Shown here one piece after another: positions 12,267 through 22,226 of a stretch of 64,000 bases of DNA. How positions within the stretch are numbered: the stretch's first letter is position 1; every line of letters begins with the position of its first letter. Source of the stretch: Halisarca cf. caerulea. Its lineage: Eukaryota > Porifera > Demospongiae > Chondrillida > Halisarcidae. The stretch spans positions 657,901 to 721,900 of the forward strand of contig CAUJGJ010000005.1 in the NCBI GenBank assembly GCA_963170055.1, read 5' to 3'. The notes under the pieces were generated by a model. The model was given only the letters and a program-made list of their open reading frames with translations. It searched no databases and was not told where the DNA came from. The position numbers and the translations under genes were made by a program.

Positions 12267-12453
12267 CAGTGGACCCCTCCAATCCAGACCCCTGAATTGC
12301 AGAAACCCCCTCTTATGTGGACACATGCCACTGGAACCAAATGATTCACCATGCTTTCCCATAGTACATCTTTAACCCCTGAAATGAGGACATCTCAATA
12401 CTCAGGACAGTCCTCTCTGATCCCAAGGTGTTCCGAATAGAGAGTTTCCACTG
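12267..12453. mobile_element. pogo-type MITE, sub-family B, inverted copy
   Basis: CAGTGGACCCCTCCAATCC at the left and GAGAGTTTCCACTG at the right, with TA on both flanks. Its reverse complement aligns with the element at 11303-11489. The 187-bp element overlaps a spurious minus-strand ORF. Confidence 0.75.
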
Positions 12454-12802
12454 TAGGACATGAAGAACCTGCTAAATATGTAAACCTAATAAACAACCAT
12501 CCATATATATGATTCTACACTAAACATGCATCATGCATGGCTCCATGCACTATACAGCTGGTTTGTGGAGATTGTTGGACCACTACATAGACTAGTTACA
12601 TTTTTGTGGGATCATGCATTTAAGGTATGTTGAGCTATACTGTGTGTTTGCAGGTCTGCCATACTTATTATTAGTTAGTATATACACAGTATAGTTATAA
12701 CAAATTTCAAAGCATTTCGTAAGGTGGCGGGTCAGCCGCCATTTGCAGCAGCTATGAATATAATTATCAGGCCATGAATATAATTATAGAGCGCTTACTA
12801 GT

Positions 12803-15800
12803 ATTATTATTATTATTTCATAACTTTACAGTCACGCACATGGCGGTGACTGAAGGACAAACACCAAAACAATGGTGAAGCCAGAGGGTGGGGGTGGACA
12901 TAAAATTTAAGGTGAAGTTAAAGTGATATTGTTACGAAGCATACATGTAGACCTGAAAATATAGATACAGGAAAGAAGTAGATTGTAATATAAGTGAGGG
13001 ATGCTGAGAGGGAAATTAAGTAGATTGTGGGAAACCATTGTGAAAAAGAGCTTGGAATAAAAATGTATGCCTGTTAGCCCATAATAATTTACAGCAATAA
13101 AATTTGGTACAAGACAAAAGGAAACAGATTCTGAAATGAAATGTAAAAACGTGGATTAGTGATGGTAAGCACTTACTAGACAACATTTAGAACAAGGGCA
13201 TAGGTAATGAAATGTACATGGCAGATCTGAGCAGAAATTTACAATAAAGTGGTCCCGAAAGGTATTGTGAAGTAATTTCTTTATTGTGATGAATGGTAGT
13301 GATATGTCGATTACTGGTAGAGAATTCCAGAGTTTGACAATGCGGTTGAAGAAGAAGTGCCTTGTGATTGTAGTGCGCCTATAGTTGAATTTGAGCTTAT
13401 TTGAGGTACCAAATCTTGTTGTTGATGTTGAAAAGGTAATAAAATTGAAAATGTTGAAATGTTGAAATTATCCGAGGGGTGCTGTAGACATTTAACTAAG
13501 AAGAGGATATCCTGTAATTCGAGCCAATACATTAGGGGTAGCATTTCCAGTTTAATCAGTCGGTCCTTGTAATTGATGGCCTGTGTATAGTCTGCGGTAA
13601 TGTATTTAGTTGCTCTCCTTTGTACTTTTTCAAGTGTGACAATATCGGATATCAGGTTTGGTCTCCAGAGTTGGGAGCAGTAGGTTAATCGACTTCTTAC
13701 GAGGGTTATGAAGAGATGTTTTCTTAATTGAATAGATGAATGATGAGTGTAAATACTTCTCCTAATAAAATTTAGAGATTTGTAGGCTTGCATACAGATG
13801 GATTTGATGTGACTACTCCATAACAGGTTGCTTGATACCAGAACTCCGAGGTCTCTATGGCAGGACATTAAGGGCAAAGGCTCACCATTTAGGTAGTAAG
13901 AGGGTGCGTCAGTGGACGTTGATAGGGTAAAACGCATACATATACATTTGGATGTGTTAAGGGTCAGATTCCACTTTGTACACCACTGATGCAGGGAATC
14001 GATGTCAGATTGAAGGGATGTGGTGCTGAATTGTGATGCTGCAAAAATTAACTTTGAATCATCCGCAAACAAAAAGTAGTGGAGTAATGAAGACAGCTGG
14101 GAAGATCGTTTATGTAGATTAGAAAGAGGAGAGGGCCGAGGATACTACCCTGTGGGACTCCGGAGATAACTGGAAGTCTGTTTGAGGAAGTATTGTCTAT
14201 AACAGTGTAGTGGTAGCGGTTGCATAAATAATTTTTGAAAAAGAGCCATAGTGGGCCAGTTATACCTAGTTTCCACATTTTGTACAAAAGCTCATGATGG
14301 GGAACTGAGTCGAAAGCTTTCTTGAAGTCGAGATAGATGACGTCTGCTGATCCTTCTTCGATAGAGTTAAAGATTTCAGCATGGGATGATAATAGTTGAG
14401 TTGTGCAAGAACGATTTGAAAGGAACCCAAATTGTTTTTTTGAGATTTTAGGGCGAAGGAAAGGTATGATTTTATTGTAGACTATTGATTCCAGTACCTT
14501 GGATATGATGCATAACAAGGAGATTGGCCGGTAGTTTGTAACATTTGTTTTGTCACCACTTTTGTGAATTGGCACTATTTTGTGGGTTTTCCATTCTTGA
14601 GGTAGGCTGGCAGTTGAGTAAGATTGTTGAAACAGAGAGGTAATGATATGTAACAGAGGATGTAGACACAGTATAAGAAGCTGGGGGCAAATGTTGTCAC
14701 AGCCAGGTGATTTTTTAAGTTTAAATTTTAGATTGGAGAGGGCTTGGTAAACATCACTGGGTTCAATGGAGATGCTGCTAAGTTGGTTGGTAGGTGTTGG
14801 TAGCTCTTGAACAGGTGGGAGGGAGAAGTCGCTGACAGTAAATATTGAGTTGAAGTACTTATTGAAGGCGTCAGCTTTTTCTAATGCTGATGAGAGTGGT
14901 TTGCCGTCTAGGTAGATTACGGGTGGAAGGATGTGGTCGTTGGATAGATAATTTAGGTGTGCGAATATCTTGTGGGGATTTGACTGATGTAGCTTAATGA
15001 AGTTTAGTTCGTATTGATCTTTTGTGGTTTCCATGAGAGTTTGGAGGTCCGATTCATATTTGTTTAGTGCAGCAGTCTTGTGAGGTTTTGGATGTTTCTT
15101 TGCTGATCTGCGCAAGGTGTGTAATTTGTTTAGTTGGTGCTTGATTTGTGGGGTAAACCATTTGGGGCTATTCTTTCTAGTACAAGGTAATGAAGGTATG
15201 AGATTATCATTGACAGACAGAAGAAGTTGCCTCAGATTATCCCACATCTCATTCACATTATGGGTTTGTTGGATGGAAGTTCCATGGCGAAGAATGTACT
15301 CAGCTATTTGAGTTGGGTCTGCTCTTGAGAATAAGGTAATTTTGTGCAAATCTGATGGATTAACATTTTTATGATGCAGAGCAGTTGTGTATGTGATGGT
15401 GATGAGGTAGTGGTCCGATTTGGTGTTGATTGTGGTCGAACTATCAATGTGGATGTTCGCTACTTTGTCTGGGGTGTTTGTTAGCACTACATCCAGAATG
15501 TTACCATGAATGTGGGTTGGCTCACCTATGATTTGTATTAGGTTTAGTCTAAAAGTAAAGTCGCAAAATAAGCTGCTAGGGTAGGATGATGATGTCAAAG
15601 ATGACCAGTCAGTATCAGGCATGTTTAGGTCTCCCAGAACAATAATAGCATGGTCCCTAGAGAGGCCCTCAAGAGTATGTACCAATTCGTGTATAAGAGG
15701 GGTGGTTGCATTTGGGGGGATGTAGAGTCCACAAATGATGAGAGGGTTTTTAAGTAGTAGTTCGATGGCGATTATTTCTAGGGGTTCAGAGGTAGTAGTT

Positions 15801-16225
15801 AATGACATGGCTTTGCTCGGTATGTGATTTGAGACGGCCAGAAGGACTCTACCGCCCTGAGTTAATCTATCTTTTCGCCAAATGGTATAGCCATTTGGTA
15901 GAATTTCATTGTTGTGTATATCTGAGTGCAACCAAGTTTCTGTAATACAAAATATGTCAAAAGAATGGCTGTATATAAGCAACTGAAAATAGGACAATTT
16001 GTTTTTGATACTACGAGCATTCCACAGTGCTAATGATAGAGTGCTTGGTGATGGCATTGTACAATAGTTGGGTCGTGCATATAGTTGCAAAAAATAGCTA
16101 AAATTATCATGTATTATACGTGCTAAAATTTTACGTGGTGTCCATCCTGTACAATACATGCTAAGATTTTATGTTGTGAGGCCCACATATATACACATGT
16201 ATGTGCTAAGATTTTACGTTCTGAT
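12803..16225 (-). mobile_element. CR1/jockey-clade LINE, nearly full length
   Basis: The element includes tandem 5'-UTR monomers (16080-16225, sense strand GTAAAATTTTAGCACGTATA-like), one long ORF (16159-13156) and a 3' (AAT)n tail at about 12803-12820. The 5' monomers reappear at 21297-21480. The right-hand boundary is approximate; no target duplication was identified. Confidence 0.8.
13156..16159 (-). pseudogene. LINE ORF2: AP endonuclease plus reverse transcriptase, two frameshifts
   Basis: The first ATG is at 16159; a second at 16057 (MPSPSTLSLALWNARSIKNK) may be the functional start. The endonuclease part shows WNARSIKNK, ITETWL, VLGDLNMPDTDW and SDHYLI. The reverse transcriptase shows NYRPISLLCIISKVLESIV, YLDFKKAFDSVPH, SGVPQGSILGPLLFLIYIND and FADDSK. 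The frame breaks just before the FADD catalytic motif (about 14085) and again near 13455, after which a typical CR1-type end (RIVKLWNSLP and a terminal Cys/His-rich segment) continues to TAA 13156-13158. The element is therefore recently active in type but inactive here. Confidence 0.9.
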
Positions 16226-16490
16226 CGTTATAGGCAATATTGATCCACACCCGTGTATGTTTGCAGAAAGGAATCAGTAATTTCGCCTGCATACCATAGA
16301 AGATACAAAATTAATGGCCGCCGACTCGTCCTTTTGCTTGCATGTTGTGCAGAGAAGCATTCAGATCGCATCGCGTGCCCAATATTTTTCTAACACGTTA
16401 AAAATAGAACGTATGTTGACGTGGTGCTGGGGGATTAGGTCGCATGACATGGATTTGGCGCCGGCGGCATTCGTGTTTTTGACGAAAATC

Positions 16491-16713
16491 ATGTCTCGTT
16501 TTTCGATATTGGTGTTGATCGCTTTTCCTGTAGCTTTTACCATAGTATTCCAGCGACTCTCTGCATATCAGTCAGATGTTCCTCATCAGAATGCAGATGC
16601 TCGACATTTTCAGCTACAGCAGGCTTTAACTGAACTTCAGTGGAGATTTAGCAAAATAACAAGCCCACTGTACTTTGGAAAGAACTACAACTGCATCCAC
16701 AATGGAATCTCTA
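16491..16713 (+). CDS. Hypothetical first exon with signal anchor
   Basis: An ATG at 16491 starts a hydrophobic N-terminus (MSRFSILVLIAFPVAFTIVF) followed by a polar segment rich in Gln/Leu, ending at a GTGAGG donor after SK. This looks like exon 1 of a type II or secreted protein. No downstream exon was recognised, and the RecQ element begins about 0.7 kb later, so the gene may be broken. The longer upstream frame from 16314 is possible but less protein-like. Confidence 0.35.
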
Positions 16714-17430
16714 AAGTGAGGAAAACTCTCATGATTACAACCAATAACATGCATGTATTTAATAGACAGCAGCGTCCAAATCTTGCAATGACAGTATAGT
16801 CAGAGTAGAAAACAATACATATCGTGGGGGGTGAGGTGGGGGTGACACTATGCATGGGCTAGCTATATTGTGGGGGGTGAGGTGCACCCCTCTCACCCTC
16901 CATTCCAGACCTACTTTATTGAATAATAATTCAGATCATGATCAACTATAATTTTATTCCCATATTAAAAATTACCATGCAATGTATTATTCTATATTGT
17001 AGGTACAACACTGTGTGTGGGCTGCATGCAATGACTCATAATTTATAATTGTGTGTCCTTCTGAATACAAGACTTTGTATCAATAGAAGACAGCGAATCA
17101 ATAGGTATATAAGATACATAATATTATTATTTACTATAACATGCAATTATAATGCTTAAATCACACACTATCATGCAGTTAGATTAAAACCTAGATTATA
17201 AGTATAATACAAATCAAGGTTCCATTTACAGTTAATTGTTGATCCTGCATGCAGGAAAAAACAAATGATTGTGTACCAACATAATAGAAGAAAATCAATT
17301 GTGATTAAAGACCTTCCTACAGATGAAGACAAGTGTGAATTTTGCATATCATTGACATAATATTGCTAAATTTGCAGTGAATGAATGCATTATGTAAACT
17401 GAGTCTTATACAGCATTATTTTCATGCAGA
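16714..17430. other. AT-rich interval, no gene seen
   Basis: Contains a short direct duplication of GTGGGGGGTGAGGTG (about 16825 and 16870) and otherwise AT-rich sequence. It is the left flank of the RecQ/transposase element, but I could not find a convincing terminal repeat here. Confidence 0.6.
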
Positions 17431-17610
17431 TTTTCTGGCACATGCTCAAACATATTTGTACGGGACAACATGAAGACTCTGAACTTCCGTGTAGCAGGTG
17501 AGACAACAGTTGCTGAGCTGAAAGAACACATTGCAGCATCTACTGGAGTATGCGGCTCTGAGCAACGGTTAATTTATGGGGTTAGGTTACTACAAGACAG
17601 TGAGAAATGT
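17431..17610 (+). pseudogene. Ubiquitin-like domain of the composite element
   Basis: The frame reads NIFVRDNMKTLNFRVAGE, TTVAELKEHIAASTGV and EQRLIYGVRLLQDSEK, following the beta-grasp order of ubiquitin (LTGKTLTLEV, IENVKAKI, QQRLIFAGKQLEDG). A TGA at 17611 interrupts it, but the same frame continues with QYNDCNINLYCSLKGG, matching the last ubiquitin strand and a terminal di-glycine. The interruption is therefore a point mutation inside one protein. No start codon other than ATG 17470 (inside the domain) is seen; an acceptor-like TGCAG precedes 17431, so an upstream exon is possible. Confidence 0.6.
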
Positions 17611-17613
17611 TGA

Positions 17614-19173
17614 CAATACAATGATTGCAACATTAATCTGTACTGCAGCTTAAAGGGAGGAAATATCTGTGACATTTGTGGTTCTGAACACCCAAAACTA
17701 TTCTGTGAAATGTGTCAAAAAAACTTATGCTCAGATTGCAGTACACTTGTTCACCGCCACCCACAGCGGCAAAACCACACAATCACGAACTATGACTGTA
17801 GTAGTATCACTACCACAATGGACGATCATGATAATAGCCATGCTTCTGATAGCCAGAGCTCTAGCTCAGATTTTTTGGATAGTCTTTCTCACAATGAGCT
17901 TGAGAACAAATGCCAAGTGGCAGAATTGGCAGACAAATTTGGTCTTACAACCTTTCAAGGGTTCCAAAGAAAAGCGATTACCATGGCACTAAATGGTACA
18001 GATTCACTGATTATTCAGCAAACTGGCAGTGGAAAGAGTCTTTGCTATCAAGTCCCACCAGTATACACGCAGACAAAAGCTGTTATCATATGTCCAATTA
18101 TCAGCCTAATGCAAGACCAACATGCACTGCTCACAGCTAAGGACATACAATGTGTATATCTTGGCAGTGCCCAAACAGACAAATTGTTAGAGAAATCTGT
18201 TTTCAATAGCCAGGATCCACACTGTCTAATCTTTGTAACACCAGAATGGATTTTCAAAGAAGCAAATTTAAATAGGGTTAAGGATGCAGCAACATCAAAA
18301 ATTGTCACACTCATTGCAGTGGATGAAGCACATCTAATATGTGAATGGCAGTCCTTTCATGGAAACTATGGAGATTTAGAAACAATAAAAGAACACTTTT
18401 CAACCACACCAGTCATGTTTCTAACAGCCACGGCAACTCCTAGCATGGCTGAGAAATTGAAATGTTGCCTTCATGACCCTTGCGTTTTAAAAGGTACAAT
18501 AAATCGCCCAAACATAATCCTGGATGTGCAAGAGTTTGACAAAGGTCATGTCTCAAAGGACAATCGAGGTGACTATAGTGGTTTTGCCACCAAGGTATCC
18601 AAAATAATCAGCAAAGACAGTGCAATAGTTTACACTGATTTCATTGCAGACATTGCTCCAATCACACAGGCACTAGCTAAAGTGGGGATTACCTTTGCCC
18701 ACTATCATGGAGAGCTGGATGCTAGAGCCAAGCTTGCATCATATAGGCAGTGGTCCAATGGCGAAGTGCAGGTGATGGTGGCCACCAAAGCATTTGGTAT
18801 GGGTATTAACAGTGGAGATGTGATACATGTCATAAGGAATGGTGTACCGCCTAATATCAATACCTGGATGCAAGAATTGGGTAGAGCTGGTCGGCGAGGG
18901 CAAGCAGCTACAGCAACAATACTGTACAGTGAATCTGATGTTCAAAATGTGCTTGGCTGGCTAAGGGATCACCTTCAGAACAGAGTAATCAGGGATACTA
19001 TACTGGCAGAATTTGACATTAGTTGGAAACTAGTCTACAGTAAGCTTGCAGGAAAGTGCATTCGTAAAACTATGCTTGAATACTACAATGAGGAACTAAC
19101 AGATGCAGCAAAACATTGCTGTGGAGTTTGTGACGGTCAAGGTAATAGGAGCTATGTAATTTTGAGACAATAG
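17614..19173 (+). CDS. B-box zinc finger plus RecQ-family helicase segment
   Basis: The first ATG after the TGA is at 17710, but coding is continuous from 17614. A B-box-like finger reads CDICGSEHPKLFCEMCQKNL then CSDCSTLVHRHPQ. The helicase shows motif 0 (FQGFQRKAITMAL), motif I QTGSGKSLCYQVPP, motif II DEAH in VDEAHLICEWQSFHGNYGDL, motif III FLTATATPS, motif V GMGINSGDVIHVIRNGVPPN and motif VI QELGRAGRRGQ. RecQ zinc-binding cysteines follow (CCGVCDG). RecQ enzymes unwind DNA 3' to 5'. All ATPase motifs look intact, so the helicase domain itself is not visibly damaged. The frame ends at TAG 19171-19173, a shift before the transposase. Confidence 0.85.
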   Translation, partial: QYNDCNINLYCSLKGGNICDICGSEHPKLFCEMCQKNLCSDCSTLVHRHPQRQNHTITNYDCSSITTTMDDHDNSHASDSQSSSSDFLDSLSHNELENKCQVAELADKFGLTTFQGFQRKAITMALNGTDSLIIQQTGSGKSLCYQVPPVYTQTKAVIICPIISLMQDQHALLTAKDIQCVYLGSAQTDKLLEKSVFNSQDPHCLIFVTPEWIFKEANLNRVKDAATSKIVTLIAVDEAHLICEWQSFHGNYGDLETIKEHFSTTPVMFLTATATPSMAEKLKCCLHDPCVLKGTINRPNIILDVQEFDKGHVSKDNRGDYSGFATKVSKIISKDSAIVYTDFIADIAPITQALAKVGITFAHYHGELDARAKLASYRQWSNGEVQVMVATKAFGMGINSGDVIHVIRNGVPPNINTWMQELGRAGRRGQAATATILYSESDVQNVLGWLRDHLQNRVIRDTILAEFDISWKLVYSKLAGKCIRKTMLEYYNEELTDAAKHCCGVCDGQGNRSYVILRQ

Positions 19174-20445
19174 CTGATGAAATTGATGCTAATGATAATA
19201 GTCTTGCCGGAAGCGAGGTAACTGCAAAGGAGTATACACAGCTAGGCCGACCCTACATGAGGGAAGCAGGGATTGTCAAAGGAATAAAATTTGCTCTCTT
19301 ACAGTCACCATTTATGTCCCAAATACTATCTGAAGCCAGCTTTATTGAATGTGATATCACATACTTAGAACACCCTGAGTATAAATATCTGTTTAATGTC
19401 ACAGCATTTGATGAAGAAGCAATGAAATGGGTAATAGTAGGTCGATGCCTCTTGTCAAAAGACAACAGTGATGGGTATAGTATTGGCTTTAGTAAGGTGT
19501 TTAGCATGGCCAGAAGTGATAGTAGTAACTTTGAAGAAGGAAAAACACTAAAAGGTATTGTAATAGACTGGAGTGATGCTGAAGCATGTGGGTTACGAAA
19601 AGCAATAGGAGACACAATAGCCAATAGCCTGTTAAGAGGTTGCCAAGTACATTGGTCTCGATCCTACCAAAGGGTAGCAGACAAGGTGTGTAGAACAGCT
19701 GAAGAGAAGAAAGTATACAACACTGTAGCATCTCGTATACCATGTAGTAAATCAAAAGCATCAGTCCTACTCCACTTTCAGGTGCTGTGTGGGGAAAAAG
19801 CACTGGAGACCCTAAACCTTCATGGAATAGAGCCATTTAATAATAGCCACTGGGGGAAGGCAAAGACATGGGTGGAATGGTGGACCAGGCATTGCCATCT
19901 TCAAATGTTGTGTAAGGAATTCTCTCCATTGGATGATGATGCTTGGTACCAGTGTCCAAAGGACACAAATACTGTAGAGAGAAAGAATAGAGACTCAAAG
20001 ATGACAAACACATCGTCCCTTCGCTCACTGATGACTGCGTTGTACAAAAATGACAAGTCATGTGCATGTCAATACATGGCTGCTCTTCGCAGTGGAAATC
20101 TTACTTATAATCGATGTGATCAAGATGCACGACTAAAATCCGCACAAATCAGAAGAGATCAACGTAAGCGATCTTACCCAAAGGATTCTGAATGCCAACA
20201 TGGTCCCCCTGACAAACAGCAACATTTTACTACAATGGGCAACAACTTACTTTTTAAGGAAGTTGAAGTGAGGTATAGTGATGGGGAATGGTATAAAGGT
20301 AAAAACCAACAAGTGGACTGTTTTCTTTGAAAGTGACGGAGAAACAACGGATTTTGTCTTCCCTGATCCAGATGTAAAAATTCTGGATAGCAATGAATCC
20401 GATCATGATGATGATGATGACTTTCAGTATAGCTCCACTAATTAA
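19174..20445 (+). CDS. Mutator-like (MULE) DDE transposase domain and acidic C-terminus
   Basis: An open frame from the helicase junction (FETIADEIDAND) runs through ATG 19257 to TGA 20328-20330. It has the MULE order of catalytic features: first Asp in ECDITYLEHPEYKYLF, second Asp in GIVIDWSDAEACGL, the C-x2-H pair in GCQVHWSRS and a Glu in NTVERKNR. After the frame change near 20300 the frame continues with KWTVFFESDGETTDFVFPD and an Asp-rich tail to TAA 20443-20445, resembling a small Tudor/chromo-like barrel. The upstream helicase lies one frame away with no intervening start signal, so the two were probably one polyprotein. Confidence 0.75.
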
Positions 20446-21084
20446 AACTCTATATACTCTCTATTAGTATTGTGTTCCATGTAATAAAGCATTAAATCAT
20501 TATGTACTCAACATGCTTAGTTGGCAGTATATAATATCATGCAATTGCAAGCTGTTACTCTGGAAGACTCATAGAACAACATATGCGCAGTAGCCACATC
20601 TTATGAATCAGTATCTGCAATCTTAGACTAGCAAATTTGAATAAAATGTAAAACATTTATCTTTTGATTCAGTCCATATTATGTATTCCAAAGCTACATG
20701 ATTGATTATTAGGCATTATTAGGCATTTACTATATTATATTACAATATCTTATCTGAGACTCAAGCAATGTTATACAGTAATAGGCATTGTTACATTCTT
20801 CTTCTGTATTCAGTTTAATATGATAGCAATAATAATATGTCAAATTTTAGAGCGGATACCACATGCAACACGTCATTGAAAGACAAAATGATAGAGAATC
20901 ATGCTTATACAGACATACCTATATAGCTGATGTCCAGCATTGCAATATAAATAGTGTATCTTATGATAGTTTCTTATGAATTACTTTGACTTTCACTTGA
21001 AGCCTGGCTAGTGTCTTTCCCAACTGACTTCCAGCCGCCATTTTGTCTGTCAGAAATGGATCTGGAACCATGCAATTGCAAGGC
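20446..21084. other. Intergenic, AT-rich; no gene seen
   Basis: Holds the candidate polyadenylation signal at 20483-20488 and a partial direct copy (about 21010-21050, GACTTCCAGCCGCCATTTTG) of the arm of the next fold-back element. Confidence 0.6.
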
Positions 21085-21198
21085 AAGTATAATGGCTTAA
21101 TTGGTAGTCTCATTCCCAGCTCACTTCCGGCCGCCAGAATAAAATGGCGGCCGGAAGTGGGGCTGGGAACGAGACTACTTAATTGGCTGATCATACTT
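21085..21198. mobile_element. Fold-back (hairpin) element
   Basis: Arms of about 52 bp (21085-21136 and 21144-21198) are inverse of each other with a 7-nt loop. The core ACTTCCGGCCGCCA / TGGCGGCCGGAAGT is perfect, and the outer parts carry small indels. There is no coding capacity. Confidence 0.75.
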
Positions 21199-21296
21199 AT
21201 AAGCATAAAGTATATATACATACAGCATGCATATAATACAACCAATGTAAACAGCCATACAATGTATACAAAATCGTAATGCATAATACAGAATAA

Positions 21297-21480
21297 ACAT
21301 GCACAACATAAAATCTTAGCATGTATAATACATGATGGACACAGCATAATATCTTAGCATGTATGATACATGGTGGAAACGTAAAATCTTAGCATGTATG
21401 ATACAGGATGGACACAACATAAAATCTTAGCATGTATGATATATGATAATTTTAGTTATTTTTTGCAACTGTCTAAGTAA
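21297..21480 (+). mobile_element. LINE 5'-UTR monomer fragment
   Basis: Four tandem units of about 37-38 bp (AAAATCTTAGCATGTATGAT core) are followed by GATAATTTTAGTTATTTTTT and GCAACT. The same order occurs on the sense strand of the LINE at 16159-16080. Homology stops near 21490, so this is the 5' end of a second, otherwise missing copy. Confidence 0.75.
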
Positions 21481-21530
21481 CCCAATAGTTAGAGGTAATT
21501 GTCTTGGATCGATGTTGTCAATCATTGTGG

Positions 21531-21554
21531 GGGGGGGGGGGGGGGGGGGGGGGG
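21531..21554. repeat. Poly(G) tract
   Basis: An uninterrupted run of about 24-26 G. On the minus strand it would encode poly-Pro at the end of the acidic exon described next. Confidence 0.95.
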
Positions 21555-21680
21555 CTGAGTGTTCGATCTACTAGTGGTAGGAACAGTTACGACAGTCACT
21601 GATGGTGAGGAAGTTTCAGTGTCGCTTTTGTTGGTGGTTGGGGAATCTTCGGGCTCAGAATCTGAGCTGTCAGAGCCCAT
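21555..21680 (-). CDS. Candidate N-terminal exon, acidic/Ser-rich, unknown
   Basis: On the minus strand ATG 21680 opens MGSDSSDSEPEDSPTTNKSD and continues Ser/Thr-rich into a poly-Pro tract formed by the G run. The composition is typical of a disordered N-terminus. No downstream exon was found; the frame runs into the LINE 5' fragment, so it may be a truncated gene or transposon-encoded. Confidence 0.35.
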
Positions 21681-22121
21681 TTAGTCAGGATCAGTTGTGC
21701 GGGTGAAAGAACCGCTTAATGCCTTGCCGTGAAGTTTGCTTTCTATAAAAAGTGATTGCAATCTAATGCTTATTTTGATCTTCGATGGGGAGACCCCAGA
21801 GTATACTTGATCATCGTTGTACCTTCTTTGACACTTTATTCCTGCACGAAGTCCAGTTTTATCGTCAAAATTCGACTGAGCATTCATCTAGGTACGGTGA
21901 ATGATCGTATGTATGGATTTACGGAAATTCTGTTCTTCCACTGTGCCACGGCTCCCAGAATGGCGATTTTGCACCCGCAGCAACGCAAAATAGTTGATTT
22001 TCGGTTAAGCCGAGGAGATTCCCAAATTCCATACATACGATCTGAAATACGAGTGTAAGCTACAAGTTAGTGTCCAAATACACGTGTTACGTTAAAGTTT
22101 GACTCGATAAAGTGTCAAAGT

Positions 22122-22215
22122 AGTCTGGCGTAGCTCAGACCCAAACTCGCTCGGCCATTTTCGGGTCAGTCCCCGAAAATGGCCGAGCGAGTTTGGGTCT
22201 GAGCTACGCCAGACT
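22122..22215. mobile_element. Perfect 44-bp-arm fold-back element with 11-bp target duplication
   Basis: Arm 22122-22165 (AGTCTGGCGTAGCTCAGACC at its start) is an exact inverse of 22172-22215, with a 6-nt loop. AGTGTCAAAGT flanks both sides (22111-22121 and 22216-22226). Target duplications of 8-11 bp are typical of Mutator-like elements. The perfect arms indicate a recent insertion. Confidence 0.85.
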
Positions 22216-22226
22216 AGTGTCAAAGT

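Larger units (their letters stand above)
17431..20445 (+). mobile_element. Composite UBL / B-box / RecQ helicase / Mutator-like transposase element (decayed)
   Basis: One reading track can be followed across about 3 kb on the plus strand with three interruptions: an in-frame TGA (17611-17613), a frame change near 19145-19170 and another near 20300. In order it encodes a ubiquitin-like domain ending in LKGG, a B-box zinc finger, a RecQ helicase core and a MULE-type DDE transposase with an acidic tail. A candidate AATAAA lies at 20483-20488. Terminal inverted repeats were not found by eye near the ORF; a 14-bp inverted pair at 12720-12733 and 22405-22418 is a weak candidate. The element is interpreted as an inactivated autonomous DNA transposon with an unusual domain set. 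Confidence 0.65.

Noticed and set aside
17611..17613. TGA as selenocysteine codon
   Set aside because: No SECIS-like structure was seen, the position is a normal residue in ubiquitin-like domains, and other inactivating changes are present in the same element.
17710..19173. A normal host RecQ (BLM/WRN-like) gene
   Set aside because: The immediate downstream MULE transposase frame, the absence of introns and the decayed junctions fit a mobile element better.
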